Source: Hirundichthys speculiger
Taxonomy: Eukaryota; Chordata; Actinopteri; Beloniformes; Exocoetidae
Direction of reading: 5' to 3'
NCBI GenBank assembly: GCA_018398805.1
Contig: JAGFBZ010002127.1
Location: 62,001-126,000 of the forward strand
DNA: 64,000 nucleotides
The notes beneath the pieces were generated by a model. It did not search any database, was not told where the DNA came from, and worked only from the letters and a program-made list of their open reading frames with translations. Below, piece by piece: positions 36,782 through 47,727 of this stretch (positions are counted from its first letter, which is position 1; every line of letters starts with the position of its first letter). The position numbers were made by a program, and so were the translations under genes.

Positions 36782-37665
36782 CACTCACCGGCCACTTTAT
36801 TAGGTACACCTGTTCAACTGCTCGTTAATGCAAATTTCTGATCAGCCAATCACATGACAGCAACTCAATGCATTTAGGCATGTAGACATAGTTAAGATGA
36901 TCTGCTGCAGTTCAAACCAGCATCAGAAAGGGGAAGAAAGGTGATTTAAGTGACTTTGAACGTGGCATGGTTGTTGGTGCCAGATGGGCTGGTCTGAGTA
37001 TTTCAGAAACTGCTGATCTACAGGGATTTTTACACACAACCATCTCTAGGTTTACAGAGAATGGTCCGAAAAAGCAAAACTATCCAGTGAGCGGCAGTTC
37101 TGTGGGCATAAATGCCTTGTTGATACCAGAGTTCAGGGGAGAATGGCCAGACTGGTTGGAGCTGACAGAAAGGCTGGTGGTGGTGTAATGGTGTGGAGGA
37201 TATTTTCCTGGCACACTTTGGGCCCATTAGTACCAACTGAGCATCGTGTCAACGACACAGCCTACCTGAGTAATGTTGCTGACCATGTCCATCCCTTTAT
37301 GACCGCAGTGTACCCATCTTCTGATGGATACTTCCAGCAGGATAACCTGCCATAAAGCGTGAACCATCTCAGACTGGTTTCTTGAACATGACAATGAGTT
37401 TACTGGACTCAAACGGCCTCCACACTGGATCTCAATCTAATAGAGCACCTTTGGGATGTGGTGGAACAGGAAATTCTCATCATGGATGTGCAGCCAACAA
37501 ATCTGCAGCAACTGCATGTTGCTATCATGTCAGTATGTACCAAAATCTCTGAGGAATATTTCCAGTACCTTGTTTAATCTATGCCACGAAGAATTAAGGT
37601 AGTTCTGAAGGCAAAAGGGAGTCCACCCCAGTACTAGCAAGGTGGACCTGGTAAACTTTTGAACT
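36782..37665 (+). pseudogene. Tc1-like element with internally deleted transposase
   Basis: The left end ACTCACCGGCCACTTTATTA is the inverted repeat of a widespread fish Tc1-like element. The matching right end should lie near 37640, where only GGTGGACCTGGTAA remains, so the right repeat has decayed. The plus strand encodes a helix-turn-helix start (GDLSDFERGMVVGA.WAGLS, about 36940-37060). It jumps, with roughly 300 bp missing, into the catalytic half: RKAGGGVMVWRIFSWHTLG, FQQDNLP with the second catalytic Asp (ends 37352), and in another frame NLIEHLWDVVEQE with the catalytic Glu (about 37430-37470). The first catalytic Asp falls in the deletion. Stops and a frameshift are present. An N-terminal pairing of helix-turn-helix and DDE domains is normal for the family; this copy cannot be active. 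Confidence 0.9.
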
Positions 37666-37906
37666 TTTGTCAAAGTTCTGGGGACACTAGTATTAGGCAG
37701 GGTGCATTTATTAGAGGAAATGCTTTATTTACAACATGGTTCAAAGTAATGGTTTAGCTCTGGTTTCCGTTTATGACAACTAAACAGGCAATGATTTTTC
37801 TTTTTTTTTTTTTTTTTGTATCACATAAGGTACAATTATATAAAGAAATACATTTATACATGATTCTGGGCCTGGTCTTTTGATTGATGGCGAGCAGCCA
37901 ATGGCT

Positions 37907-37949
<43 letters not shown>
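37907..37949. repeat. Homopolymer G run (43 nt)
   Basis: 43 consecutive G on the plus strand, preceded by ATGGCT and followed by CTGTGATG. G homopolymers of this length are rare and are a known trouble spot for sequencing and assembly, so the true length is uncertain. Confidence 0.9.
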
Positions 37950-38580
37950 CTGTGATGAATCAGGAATGAGGATGGATTGACAAATTTGACCAGAATGAAT
38001 GTAAGGTTATGCTAGTTAGCATTATAGCCTGGCATATGGTAAGCCAAACTACAACAACTAACTGAGAGCAACTGAGCAAAAGTGGGAAATGATGCTTCAA
38101 AAGCACTTCTTATTAAACGTATAGTCACAAGGGTTTTGTCCAGTTCTTCTTTTGCAGTCTAGGGCTCTGGTCTAAAAGCTGAGGACTGCTGCAGTTTTCA
38201 GTGAAATGACACAAGCAGTAAACGTTGGGGTTGCACTGTTCAGATACAATGCAACTCCAAATGTTAACACAACAGACCAAAGTCAGAATAAACTGCTACA
38301 ATTCCATTTGAATTGGATTTTACTTTGTCTCCCTTCCTTTTTTTCCTAATTTGCTATGTGTCTGTCTCATCAAAGAAAAGGTTTTCTGTGAACATGGTGA
38401 AACTGCCATGAAACTTTATCAGACTTTAACTTAAAAGGTATGCAAGACTTGTCAATACACAGGTGTTTCACATGGCCAACAAAGTGCAGTTCAGGAATCC
38501 AGAATAACCTCCTCTCCTGAAAACCTTTGGCTCTTTAATTTTGCAGACTATTTTACATACATAGCTTTGTAACACTCTTA
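37950..38580. other. No gene recognised
   Basis: No feature supported between the G run and the hAT element. Confidence 0.35.
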
Positions 38581-38800
38581 AGTACATTCAGTAGCGGAAC
38601 ATGTCACTGCCGGGCCGGGGGCGGGGCACATGACCGGGCCCTTTAAACCCAATAAAGCTTGTGATTACATCGTTTTACAACATACGTATGCCCGCAACAG
38701 CGGGACTTACAAGCATTACTACATTTTTGACACATAGCTCAAAGCATTTGAGGAAGAGATCAACACCACGATGAGCAACCATGTCATTTTTAAATCAATC

Positions 38801-38868
38801 AAACCGTCATGAAGTCTAACAAACCAAGAGAACAACAAAAACATTAGGCTACCTGGCCCCTAATAATA
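38801..38868 (+). repeat. Internal direct duplication in hAT, copy 1
   Basis: Near-identical to 39123-39190, 322 bp away in the same orientation. Both contain CATGAAGTCTAACAAACCA and ATTAGGCTACCTGGCCCCTA. Only about two or three mismatches are visible, so the duplication is younger than the element's coding decay. Confidence 0.85.
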
Positions 38869-39122
38869 TTACAATACAAAGTCAAAGCAGTTCAGCACCA
38901 CGGGTAGCTACATCATCATTCTGACACCCACTTTAACGAGCAACTTCAACTAATAAGAGCACAGTTACTGTATCGATAGAGGGAACGTTTTGTAAAATTG
39001 GCACAGCCGCTTACACGTTCACATACAAACATAGATTCAATATAAAATAGCAGAACTACTCACCACTATTGAAAGGTTATACGACGAGCTCATCATATTG
39101 TGCTTGCTGGCATAACCCGACA

Positions 39123-39190
39123 AAACCGACATGAAGTCTAACAAACCATGAGAACAACAAAAACATTAGGCTACCTGGCCCCTAATAATA
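39123..39190 (+). repeat. Internal direct duplication in hAT, copy 2
   Basis: Second copy of the unit at 38801-38868; immediately followed by AATAACGTTAGGTGG, where copy 1 has AATATTACAAT. Confidence 0.85.
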
Positions 39191-39226
39191 ACGTTAGGTG
39201 GCCGGGCTACTCCGATAACAATCACA

Positions 39227-39482
39227 TTAGCAGTTTACAACTAACTCCCGTATTGTTTTCTGTGTCAGTGATTGTGAGAATTTGTACCTGTGAATCTGGC
39301 TCCCTAACCGTGGTGCCACATTTTGCGGGCTTGACTCGATGCCAACAATGACAGCTTCATCTCCGGGATTGGGACGAACAAAATACGTGTCCAGCTTTTT
39401 AAGTTTCGTTTTCTCCTGTGCTCTTTTTTTCCTTTCTTTGCATTTTGTCGCTCCACTTTTATGTTTATATGAACTGCCACTC
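39227..39482 (-). pseudogene. hAT transposase, N-terminal fragment
   Basis: Minus-strand frame whose likely start is the methionine at 39482 (MSGSSYKHKSGATKCKERKK), although the frame is open upstream to 39670. The basic start KHKSGATK.KERK, followed by KLKKLDTYFVRPN, is the characteristic N-terminus of a fish hAT transposase subgroup related to ZMYM/TTF-type zinc-finger hATs. After that the frame (DEAVIVGIESSPQNVAPRLG) runs about 50 codons to a stop at 39227. A TTF/BED-type zinc finger, the RNase H-like catalytic core and the C-terminal dimerisation domain should follow and do not. The start sits at the correct end of the element for a minus-strand gene. Confidence 0.7.
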
Positions 39483-39941
39483 ATAATTACATTAGTCTTT
39501 GATCCACCAGCCTCCACCGCGTTGACTCTGTTGACAAGTGATTGATGATGACGGTGATGGACGGCTGATGATGACGATTTTACCCAAAATACATTTGGAG
39601 ATCTTGTAACTTTGCACATTGTAAAGTTAATTGTGAGAGTGAACATGAAGCCAGCCATGCAGCAAAACATTTAATTTACTGTGTTGAATAAAACTACATG
39701 ACCAAAGTTAGTCTTAAATTTTTTGACCAACCATGATTTATTCTGGCTGGAGCAACCTATATATTACCTCAGACGAAACACTACTTAGTTTGCGCAGAAA
39801 TTGTTGAATCAACGTATGCGCAACGTGTAATCGACATTTAAGGAAAGGCCTGTTTCTTCGTCTCTCACCGGGCCCCCAGGGCCCGGGCCGGGGGAGTACC
39901 GCCCCCCCAGTCCCCCCTGACGCTCCGCCGCTGAGTACATT

Positions 39942-40790
39942 AAAGTACACTTAAAAGTGCAGCGCGTTCTCTGCAAGGCCAGTTATACAGTAAATGTTAA
40001 AGGAACGTTCCAGGGTTAACGCAACCCCAGGTTTATTATTAGGTGAAGCAGAATATGTATATAAAATAGCAACTAGCAGAGGAGGCAGATTCAATGTATC
40101 AATTAGATGGCTTAGCTTCTGACTTCCCAGAAATTTCCTTTTCCTTTTTTTTTTTTTTTCTTTCCTTTTTCTTTCAGAGCCCTGTACTTTAAATTCTTTT
40201 CATTATGCATGACTTTTGGAGGTGCAAATTCTCATTTAAAACATTTTTTTCTTTTCCATGAAATGGCATACAGCATGAAAACAACTTTTTTTTTCACGGG
40301 TTAGTGGTTTGGGATTGGGTTTGGGACTGGATTATTACTGGATTATTAAGTGTGATTGTGGTGTCTGCGTACACGTGTGTGAAATCACAAAGGGCCAGAA
40401 AGTATACAGAGTAAATACAAGAGTGCTTATGTACATTTTTACATTGACCATATAAGTGTAGCTTAAATGGTCAATAGTTAATTTATTTTCACAAAAACTC
40501 TAAACTAACTAAATTTATATTTAAAAAAGAGATGAGAACAAACAAAGCATTAGATAACAAAAAATTATCAGAAAGATATTATCTTGCACACTTTCGTTCC
40601 CTCAAATTTGATTGTGAAGCAGCTCATTTAAGTGGACACACACATGCACAGACACACAAGTCTTTTGTAGCTGTTTTCAATAGGCCTTACTGTCACGGAA
40701 AGATGTTACGGCACAATAGCAGCCCATCATCACAGTAGCTGGTAACTGTCCAATGTGCTTTGGACGCCTGCTACAATCAGGGCTGCGTGC

Positions 40791-40793
<3 letters not shown>
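39942..40793. other. No gene recognised
   Basis: AT-rich sequence with T runs at 40147-40160; no gene or element end recognised. Confidence 0.4.

Positions 40794-40864
<71 letters not shown>
40794..40864. repeat. Dinucleotide microsatellite (GT)n
   Basis: About 35 uninterrupted GT units. The Cys-Val repeat frames over it are artefacts. Confidence 0.97.
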
Positions 40865-40865
<1 letters not shown>

Positions 40866-40869
40866 TGCG

Positions 40870-43698
40870 GGTCACTGCTCCCACATCAGGTCATGCTCGG
40901 CACCATTTTGATTTCCCCACTGAAATCACCAGCTGTACCTGCTGAGTAGAGCGCTCTCACGCACACTGTTTAATTGAGATGGGGCTTTTTTGTGATTCAG
41001 ATAAAGCAAACTGTCCATTCCTAAACCACAGCTGAAATGGAGGGGGAAATCAGTTGTCAGCGTTTGAAAGGAAGCTGCCATCTCTGCTGACTGTATTTCC
41101 CTCTGCTCGCTGCTCATTTTGCCTTCATTTCTCTATTTCTTTAAGCCGCTATTATAAAATGAATCATAAAAACTAATGCTACTACATTGTCTTTGGAGCA
41201 GCAATTGGTGCAAGTCGGCATCTCTCAGGAAGAATAATAGATTTTTGTCTTATATGTAGATAAACTACAAATTACAAAATTACAAAAAAACTTCCTCACT
41301 TCAGGTATTTTAATAGTTAAAACTTTATTTATCCTGTGCATTAAAGAATAGACCTGATGTTTATATTCTTGAGGGATGTCCCCATCAACATCTCACTAAC
41401 TTTGTTCTTCTCAATTATCTTTAATCCACTTGTGGCCATGAAATAAAACAGCTGGTCAGCATCAGGACACAAAACTAGTAAACATAAAAAAAGAGGTTGG
41501 TGTTAAATTATATCCCTCAGATACAGAACATACGAGTTTAACAAATACCAACATGTGAAACATACAACAGCACCAGTGTTTCTAGTTTCCATAAATATAA
41601 ACTGGCAACATATTTTCCTGGTAAGTGGGATGCACTGTTTGATTTATTTTTGTCTGCTTTTTCACGTGTAGTTGCCGTGTCTGTCTTTATTTTTGTCAGA
41701 GGCAGCCAAGCTTGAGCTCGAACCTTTAAAGATTAAGGTCAAGCACGTGTGGGAGATGTTTCTTTACTTTCTACAGTACCTCTGCACAACATCAATATAC
41801 CTCTGACCAAACTGCATTTTGCTTGCTCACTCGCCTCACAGATAGAATAATATCGAGCAGACATGTTCATGACTCTTTCTGCAATAGAAATTATTTTAAC
41901 TTTATCATTCTCTCCGTTTAAGTTACAAATACAAAATGTGTATTTATGATAAACAACACTTTGTTAGATTTAAAGGTAGGGTAAGCAATTCTACATAATC
42001 TCTCACCCTGGAAGACTTTGTTTCCAACATTCAGTCAATGTCTCCTCGCTATCTGCCAGCTTCCTATCTTGTGAGTACACTGTTTAAAAATAAAAAAAAT
42101 ACATAAAATAAAATGAATAGTGTTACATCATCAACTTGTGATGTAAATATTTTTGGTAATTTTTAATGGCTATGGTGGGCATTTCACACATGACTGGCTC
42201 CTTTTGGAAAAGTAATCCCTCCTCTATTGGTCTTCCTTTCCTATTGCTTTTAAAATTATGGCGGTACTCTGTACACTGCAGCTTTACTGCATGCAGAAAT
42301 TTCAGACTACTATGACTTTAGCTGATTTATTTCACAATTCTATCAGTTAGGATAAAACAAAATTTCCAATTTGTTTTGGAAGGAAATAAACTATAACATA
42401 TCACAGCTTTTTAAACCACAGTGAGAACTCGGGCTACTGTGTCTGGACATCCTGCTGTAAAACCAAACAGTTGTGTGAGAGCTGTGATCTGATTTTAAAA
42501 CACTGCATTGATGCCACTGACTCCGAATGGGTTGTGACTTCCAGAATAAATTGGATGCTGTAAATAACTTTGTATGGGCCGCTTTTAAAAATCTTCCATG
42601 CATCTCATCATTGGAAAGTAGGGCAGAAAAAAAACAGTTAAAAAAAAATTGAAGAACGAGGAAGGAGAAAGAGGAAAACAGATTTTTTTTTTTAATCGCT
42701 GCCAGCTGAAACATTCACTTATGTAATGTCACATTCTGAAACCTTGCAGGTGTTCTGCACAAAGCAAACACACTCCTCAGTTTATTTGCTTCTTCATTTG
42801 AAATTGGAGGCGTTGCATAAAACCTGAAGGCTAAGTAGTCAGGCGTTACACCTGGATCCAATTTAAACCCCTCAGTTTGTTTATTTAGCATTACCGTTAT
42901 TACTTTTCCTCCCAACAGATGGATCCAAAATGCAACAGGAGGCCCAAGGGACAGAGGGAGGAGGGATGGAGGACAAGAGCACAATGGATAAAAGAAGGAA
43001 GTAGACTGAGGAAGAGCAGAGAGGACAGCAGAGCCGCCTGGAGGAAACAGAGGCGGAGAGGCGAGAAAAGAGCTCAGCTTTGTTTATAACCGCCTCCAGC
43101 TATTGTTAGCGGGGAGCTTCAGCTGCCTCAGGTAGGATTTGGCATGCACTGATGAGCCACAGTGCAATGGGTGTATGTGTGTCACATGTTGTGCATTTAC
43201 TGCACAATCTTTGCAGGAGGTCCATGCTCTGCATGTGTTCTTTTATGTGTATAAAGTTTTATACCTATTTTATACCTATATTTGGATGGTGGGGTGTTTT
43301 TGATCAAATAACTTATTTCTGCATCCATTTGTGTTACAAAAAGATATGTATCCACATCTGTTTGTACTGGTGCACAGGCCACCACTGCACCGGTGCAAAG
43401 AAGGCCACCACCTGACCAACAGGTTTGAGCACGTAGTTGTCCCGCTGAGATCATATGAAGTAAAACATCTTGTGTGAATGTAATGTTTTGCCAGCCGAAG
43501 CCGACAGGAATTGAATGTCTTTTCTAAAGTGTAAGGGACCAGGTGCTGCCATCAGTGGCGAGGCTCGATGTATCTGGAGAAGAAGACAGAACACTAAATC
43601 TGTGTCACAACTAGAGAAGAATTTTCATCAATATTACATCCTGCATCCCGGTGTCATAAAATATACTGGGGGGAAAAAAAATCGAGTAAGCAATTATA
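40870..43698. other. No gene recognised; one possible MITE end
   Basis: No gene found. TTTAAAGGTAGGGTAAGCAA at 41971-41990 resembles the terminus of TTAA-type MITEs such as the one at 47728-48128, but no matching second end was found, so no element is called. Confidence 0.35.
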
Positions 43699-44225
43699 AT
43701 AGTCAGTAGGGATGTCATGATTTTTGAAAAAATCTATTTAAATTGTTTTTTTAAATACAATTCGAATCGATTTAATTAAGCCATGAATCATGATGCGGCC
43801 TCCAGGCCAGCAGAGGGTGCACTCAAGTTAAACTATGCTCTTGTTCACTGTCTTTCTGCCCTCACTGCTTCCCCAGTGCAGCCAGGCAGATAGTAGTGAT
43901 GGCAAGATGAAGCATCGTGAGACATTGTACCACTTCAGCCAATTGGTTCGAGAAAGGGTTCATTTCTTGAAGCTTCATATGCACATGTAACCACCTAGTG
44001 GTCAGGTTTATAATCACAGCCACCTGAATCTTAAGATGTGATGCATTGAATTTATGTATCAGTTATGGCTCTTGTGAATGACTGTGAATAACAAAATGTG
44101 TATGACCAAATAATTGGTCTACACAAATGATCAAGTGCATAATAAAATATTGTTTGAATGTAATCTCTGTTTAATGTTTCCCAAAGCAGTATCATATGTT
44201 ACAGCATGTTGTGCAATTTTTTTTG

Positions 44226-44413
44226 GCACTAGTGGCCTTTATTTATGGTGGAGAGAGACAGGAAGGGGGGCAGAGAGAACGGGGCAGAGAGAACGGGGCA
44301 GACACGCAGCAAAGGGTCGTCGAGCCGGGAGTCGAACTCGCGACCAGACACACGAGGACTGTAGCCTCTGTACATGGGCCAACTGCCCTAACCACTGCGC
44401 TACCGGGGCGGCT
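44226..44413 (-). mobile_element. tRNA-derived SINE nested in the inner hAT
   Basis: Read on the minus strand it starts GCCGCCCCGGTAGCGCAGTG, containing the A-box-like TAGCGCAGTGG, and continues to AGTTCGACTCC, a B-box-like element about 60 bp on. This is the split promoter of a tRNA-like SINE head. The body follows (CTTTGCTGCGTGTCTGCCCC and a CTGTCTCTCTCC tract), ending in ATAAATAAAGG. Both sides carry T8 followed by G.C, probably a short target duplication. A 14-bp unit, CAGAGAGAACGGGG, is duplicated in tandem in the body. The family is common in teleosts; I do not name the subfamily. Confidence 0.8.
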
Positions 44414-44549
44414 CTTTTTTTTGTCATTTTAAGAAAATCATCTGAGTTTAGTTGGGCAGAGAGCAGTGAAAGTGCTTGTGGAACTACGGAGGGGGCGCAT
44501 TGAATATGTTTGTGCAACTTGGACAATGATGACCATTAAAGGGGTGATT

Positions 44550-44700
44550 TTATGCATTTTTATTCAGAAATAGCAATTTTTCCACAGTTTTTGGTTTTAA
44601 CCGATTCCTTTTTTTAGACACAATCTCTCCAGCCTTGGAGAACACCCTTACACATGGCACAGAGGATGCTGGGGTGCATAAAAATGTTTGTGCCATCATG
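44550..44700 (-). pseudogene. hAT transposase, C-terminal dimerisation fragment
   Basis: The minus-strand frame reads LCTPASSVPCVRVFSKAG then EIVSKKRNRLKPKTVEKLLF and ends LNKNA at its natural stop (44550). This is the hallmark end of the hAT C-terminal dimerisation domain (family form CIPATSVPSERVFS.AG.I...R..L.P..VE.LLFLN.N). The SER just before VFS is altered to CVR. The start of the transposase, its zinc finger and catalytic core are missing; sequence just upstream (44750 to 45044) is already the element's 5' terminal region, so a large internal deletion removed them. It cannot be functional alone, but the frame itself is unbroken. Confidence 0.88.
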
Positions 44701-45808
44701 TAGAAACTATATACTGAACTACCACAAACTATATACACGCTATCCAAATTCTAGTATCCAAGCTATCCAAACTCTATCCACACTCTGAACTGACTGCAAC
44801 TCGCCTACAAACACCCACATTTTGAATGGAGCCTATGGCGTTTATAAAGCTGTCAAATCCCGCGACAAGATCTGAACCACTTCCCGAAGCAGTCACGTGG
44901 TACAGCCGGGCAGCGAAGCTTCAGATGTCCTCGCTTGCGGCTCCTCCCCTAAACGAAGCAAGCCTCGATACTCGCTTCCCAGAAATGCCCCCTCCACTAC
45001 TCGATACACGCTTCGAAGCCTCGGCATGCCTCGTAACATCACTAGCAGATAGCTAACATGTCTACTAATGAAGAATTCCTTTGTATCATCTTCCAAGAGC
45101 TTTAATGGCAAGTCTTTCATCAGCCAGAGAGATTTTGTACAACTGTGAAAACAAATAAGCCATATAAAGTAAAATGCAATCAAAAAATAGGCGTAGCTAG
45201 CATGCTTACGTACATATACTAACAGGATAGCACGCTAATGCTAGTGGCTTTCCAGACCTAAGAAAACGGTACATTTTAACATTACTAATGATATACCGGT
45301 ACAATATAACAACAAGGATAACTCTTGAGTTAAACCTATAGGCTGTTCTCAGCAAAGAACAGAGAAATGATCGAAAAGTAAGTTAACCCGTAGAAGACTT
45401 ACTATGTACTAAAGGAAAAAAAATCTTGATACTGTACTGATTTATTGAAAAGAGGGCAGTAGGCCTATTGTAAAAAGAAAAAGAAAAAAACAGGATTTGA
45501 CAGATTTGAGAGTTGATAAAACAGTTTCCACTTTTCAATCATTTGCTATGCAGGTATAAAGAGGATAAGAAAAAAACAGTATTGTAAAAAGAAGAAAACT
45601 GATCTTTTTTGTCATTTGCTGCAAGTTCTAATCTACTGTATTGAAAAGAGTGTAAGAGAAATATTACAGTATTGTTAAAAGGGAAAAGGCTGGAATTGTG
45701 TAAAAGAAATAATAATAAAAAATAAACAATACAATACAAATATACAATTTGAATCGTGATTCAAATTATATCGTGAGTTGAATGAATCGTGGCATTCCTA
45801 ATAGTCAG

Positions 45809-46702
45809 TGTTTCCGCTCATTTCACCACAAGCAAGGGGGTGTTGGAGGGATAGGACTGCTGAGGGGGGTTTCTCCCAGGGGGCCATAGAGGTTGAGACC
45901 GCCACTGGTTGTTATATTGAGTGCTGTCATTGTTACAAACACATGAACTACAAGATTCCTTTAGGTGTTGGTGTCCAGCTGCGGTCCAGCTGCTTCTGCT
46001 GTCAGCTTTTCTACCAAGCTAGGTAGGCAGAGTCGGTTACTGCTAACATGTCATGTGCTACTTAAAACTTCTTCAAAACCACACTACTCCTCAGAAACCT
46101 GCAAGTGATACCACAGTGGGTTTGTCAAGATCTCTTTATAAAGTATAAGGTTTTACCTCAGCTTGGTCTTGTTCAAGTGGAGTTTTCTGTTCTTGTAGCT
46201 TTTGTTGTCATTGCACTGTGCTGTAATCAGCAGATATTCATTGATTATCCTTGCAGACATTATGAAACATGCAGGACCAGAGGGTCTACCATAAAAGGGC
46301 ATTCATGTTGCAGAAAAACCTGCATAAATCTGTTTTAGGCTGACTATTTCAGCAGTTATTTCGTACAGTAAAACTGCTCATCTTGTGTCTGTGCAGTGTA
46401 GCCTACTTCAGGTCTAACAGCGTAAATGAAGCATCCTCTGATGTTGCTTCAGGGAACGAAGAGACGCGTGCTGTCACAGTGCACCTTCACTGACAATCAG
46501 AGCAAGGACAAAACGTGTCAAGTGTTGGTAGACGTATGAGGCATCTTCAATACGCAATCTTTACCTCAGGGATAACTTTGGGTGAAGTGTTGGGGAAAAA
46601 TATGAAAGAGAGGGGAGTTAATTTTATAAGGTTCAGATGTGGTATTATGATTGTGTGATATACTGGAACTTAGTCTGAGGTCTTGATGGTGATTGATACA
46701 GT
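45809..46702. other. No gene recognised
   Basis: Between the outer hAT and the next element. Frames of 72-77 codons are present without recognised domains. Confidence 0.35.
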
Positions 46703-46710
46703 ATATGTAT

Positions 46711-47330
46711 TAGGGATGCACTTTTTTTTATGACTGTTAACCGACGGCCTTTAACGATTAATAACCATTAACCGATAAGTCCGGGAGGGTTGGCTGCCGC
46801 GATGTTGGGCGCGTTGTCGTGGACGCATGCAGACACTTCCCCCTGTATACTCTCGCAGCAATGTGTCGCCGTCAGCTTGTCACAGAGATGCCGCCGTCAC
46901 TTTTGATTTATACTAGCGCGGTCTCCGCTATGTTATTCCACGCCGCCACAACGCAAGAGTGACAATCGCGAACTAGCTAAACTTACTAAACGTATCTCTT
47001 GCGTTTTTCCACTTCCTCACCGTCTCGGCCGTATCCAGACCCACATTCATCGCTATCTCCCTCCTCCATGAATTACTAGAATATGTGCTGTCTTTGTAGT
47101 GTGGAGAACCAGAATCGTACAGATGTGGGTACTTCCTCATTTTTTTTCGATGACGCGCTCTTTTCTACGCGGATGTAGAATTGACCAATCAGAGGCCTGT
47201 TGCACCTGTCGACACGCCCCCATGAGTTGATTGAATTACGTAGCTTAAAAACAAAATTAACCGTTAGTATTAATCGGTTAGAGTTACTGTTATCGGTTAA
47301 CGGTTAAATGGTTAACCATGTGCATCCCGA
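46711..47330 (-). mobile_element. hAT-type element carrying a MADF fragment, perfect 8-bp TSD
   Basis: A 620-bp element flanked by ATATGTAT on both sides (46703-46710 and 47331-47338). Termini are TAGGGATGCAC on the left and, on the other strand, TCGGGATGCAC on the right (10 of 11). The left subterminal zone has TTAACGATTAATAACC-type repeats and the right zone has repeated CGGTTAACGGTTAA words, likely transposase-binding repeats. Inside, on the minus strand, is a fragment of a MADF DNA-binding domain. No hAT catalytic sequence is present. Confidence 0.88.
46982..47160 (-). pseudogene. MADF (Myb/SANT-like) domain fragment
   Basis: The minus-strand frame starting at 47140 reads MRKYPHLYDSGSPHYKDS, then NSWRREIAMNVGLDTAETVR and KWKNARDTFSK. 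These match the MADF plan: an initial Y-P-LYD motif, a central W(R)EIA helix, and the closing W-K--RD motif (family form KYP.LYD....YKD...N.W.EIA...GL....C...WK.LRD). MADF domains bind DNA in Adf-1-like factors and in proteins associated with DNA transposons. One base before the start (47141-47160) the expected upstream residues ERVIEK lie in another frame, so a 1-nt frameshift is present. The fragment is too short to list as a protein but is clear by pattern. Confidence 0.75.
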
Positions 47331-47727
47331 ATATGTATAAAAAAAATATTCACCCCCTTTGGATGTTTCAACCTTTTATTGCCTTTATAAGAGAAGCCAT
47401 GGTCAATATGATTTGGGACTTTGGGCTAAAATATGAAAAACAAAAACCTCTTTAATATCAAAAAGAAAACAGTGTTTTTACAACATAATGCTATTAATAA
47501 TTAATATAATTAAAATTATACAATCATTTACTTTACCCTACATAAGTATTCGTCCCATTCAGGTCAGCATTTAGTAGATGCACCTTTGGCTGCGATCACA
47601 GCACTGAGTCTGTTTGGATCAATCACGCTGGCACATCTGGACACTGTGGTTTTTTCTCCATTCTTCCTTGCAAAACAGCTCAAGCTCTGTCAGGTTGCTC
47701 AGGGATCGAGTGCGAATGGCTCTTTAA

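Larger units (their letters stand above)
38589..39933 (-). mobile_element. hAT transposon, internally deleted, perfect 8-bp TSD
   Basis: The element is 1345 bp and is flanked by AGTACATT on both sides (38581-38588 and 39934-39941), a perfect 8-bp target duplication. Termini are CAGTAGCGGAAC on the left and, on the other strand, CAGCGGCGGAGC on the right, with GC-rich subterminal blocks (GGGCCGGGGG / CCCGGGCCGGGGG). It encodes the N-terminal part of a transposase on the minus strand. The catalytic and dimerisation domains are absent, so it is non-autonomous. A direct duplication of about 68 bp lies inside it (38801-38868 and 39123-39190). Confidence 0.93.
43894..45044 (-). mobile_element. hAT transposon nested in outer hAT, perfect 8-bp TSD
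   Basis: An 1151-bp element flanked by GCAGATAG on both sides (43886-43893 and 45045-45052). Termini are TAGTGATGGCAAG on the left and, on the other strand, TAGTGATGTTACG on the right, a perfect match of eight bases. Subterminal sequence at both ends carries repeated GAAGC/GCTTC and CGAAGC words. It carries the C-terminal end of a hAT transposase on the minus strand and is interrupted by a SINE. Confidence 0.93.
43707..45800. mobile_element. hAT-type element (outer) with perfect 8-bp TSD
   Basis: A 2094-bp interval flanked by ATAGTCAG on both sides (43699-43706 and 45801-45808). Termini are TAGGGATGTCATGATT on the left and, on the other strand, TAGGAATGCCACGATT on the right (13 of 16 matching). 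Subterminal sequence carries repeats of GAATCGTGATTC-like words at both ends. After removing the nested 1151-bp element and one copy of its duplication, the original element is about 935 bp. No transposase is recognised in the outer part, so it was probably a non-autonomous member. Confidence 0.9.

Noticed and set aside
40755..40949. Cys-Val repeat proteins
   Set aside because: They are translations of the (GT)n microsatellite.
41971..41990. Possible TTAA-type MITE end
   Set aside because: No inverted partner found within several hundred bases, so no element can be bounded.
44320..44413. tRNA gene
   Set aside because: The A- and B-box-like words belong to the head of a SINE with a downstream body and tail; a cloverleaf does not close cleanly.
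44114..44526. 129-codon plus-strand and 95-codon minus-strand frames
   Set aside because: They lie over the tRNA-derived SINE and its hAT host; no protein domain is present.
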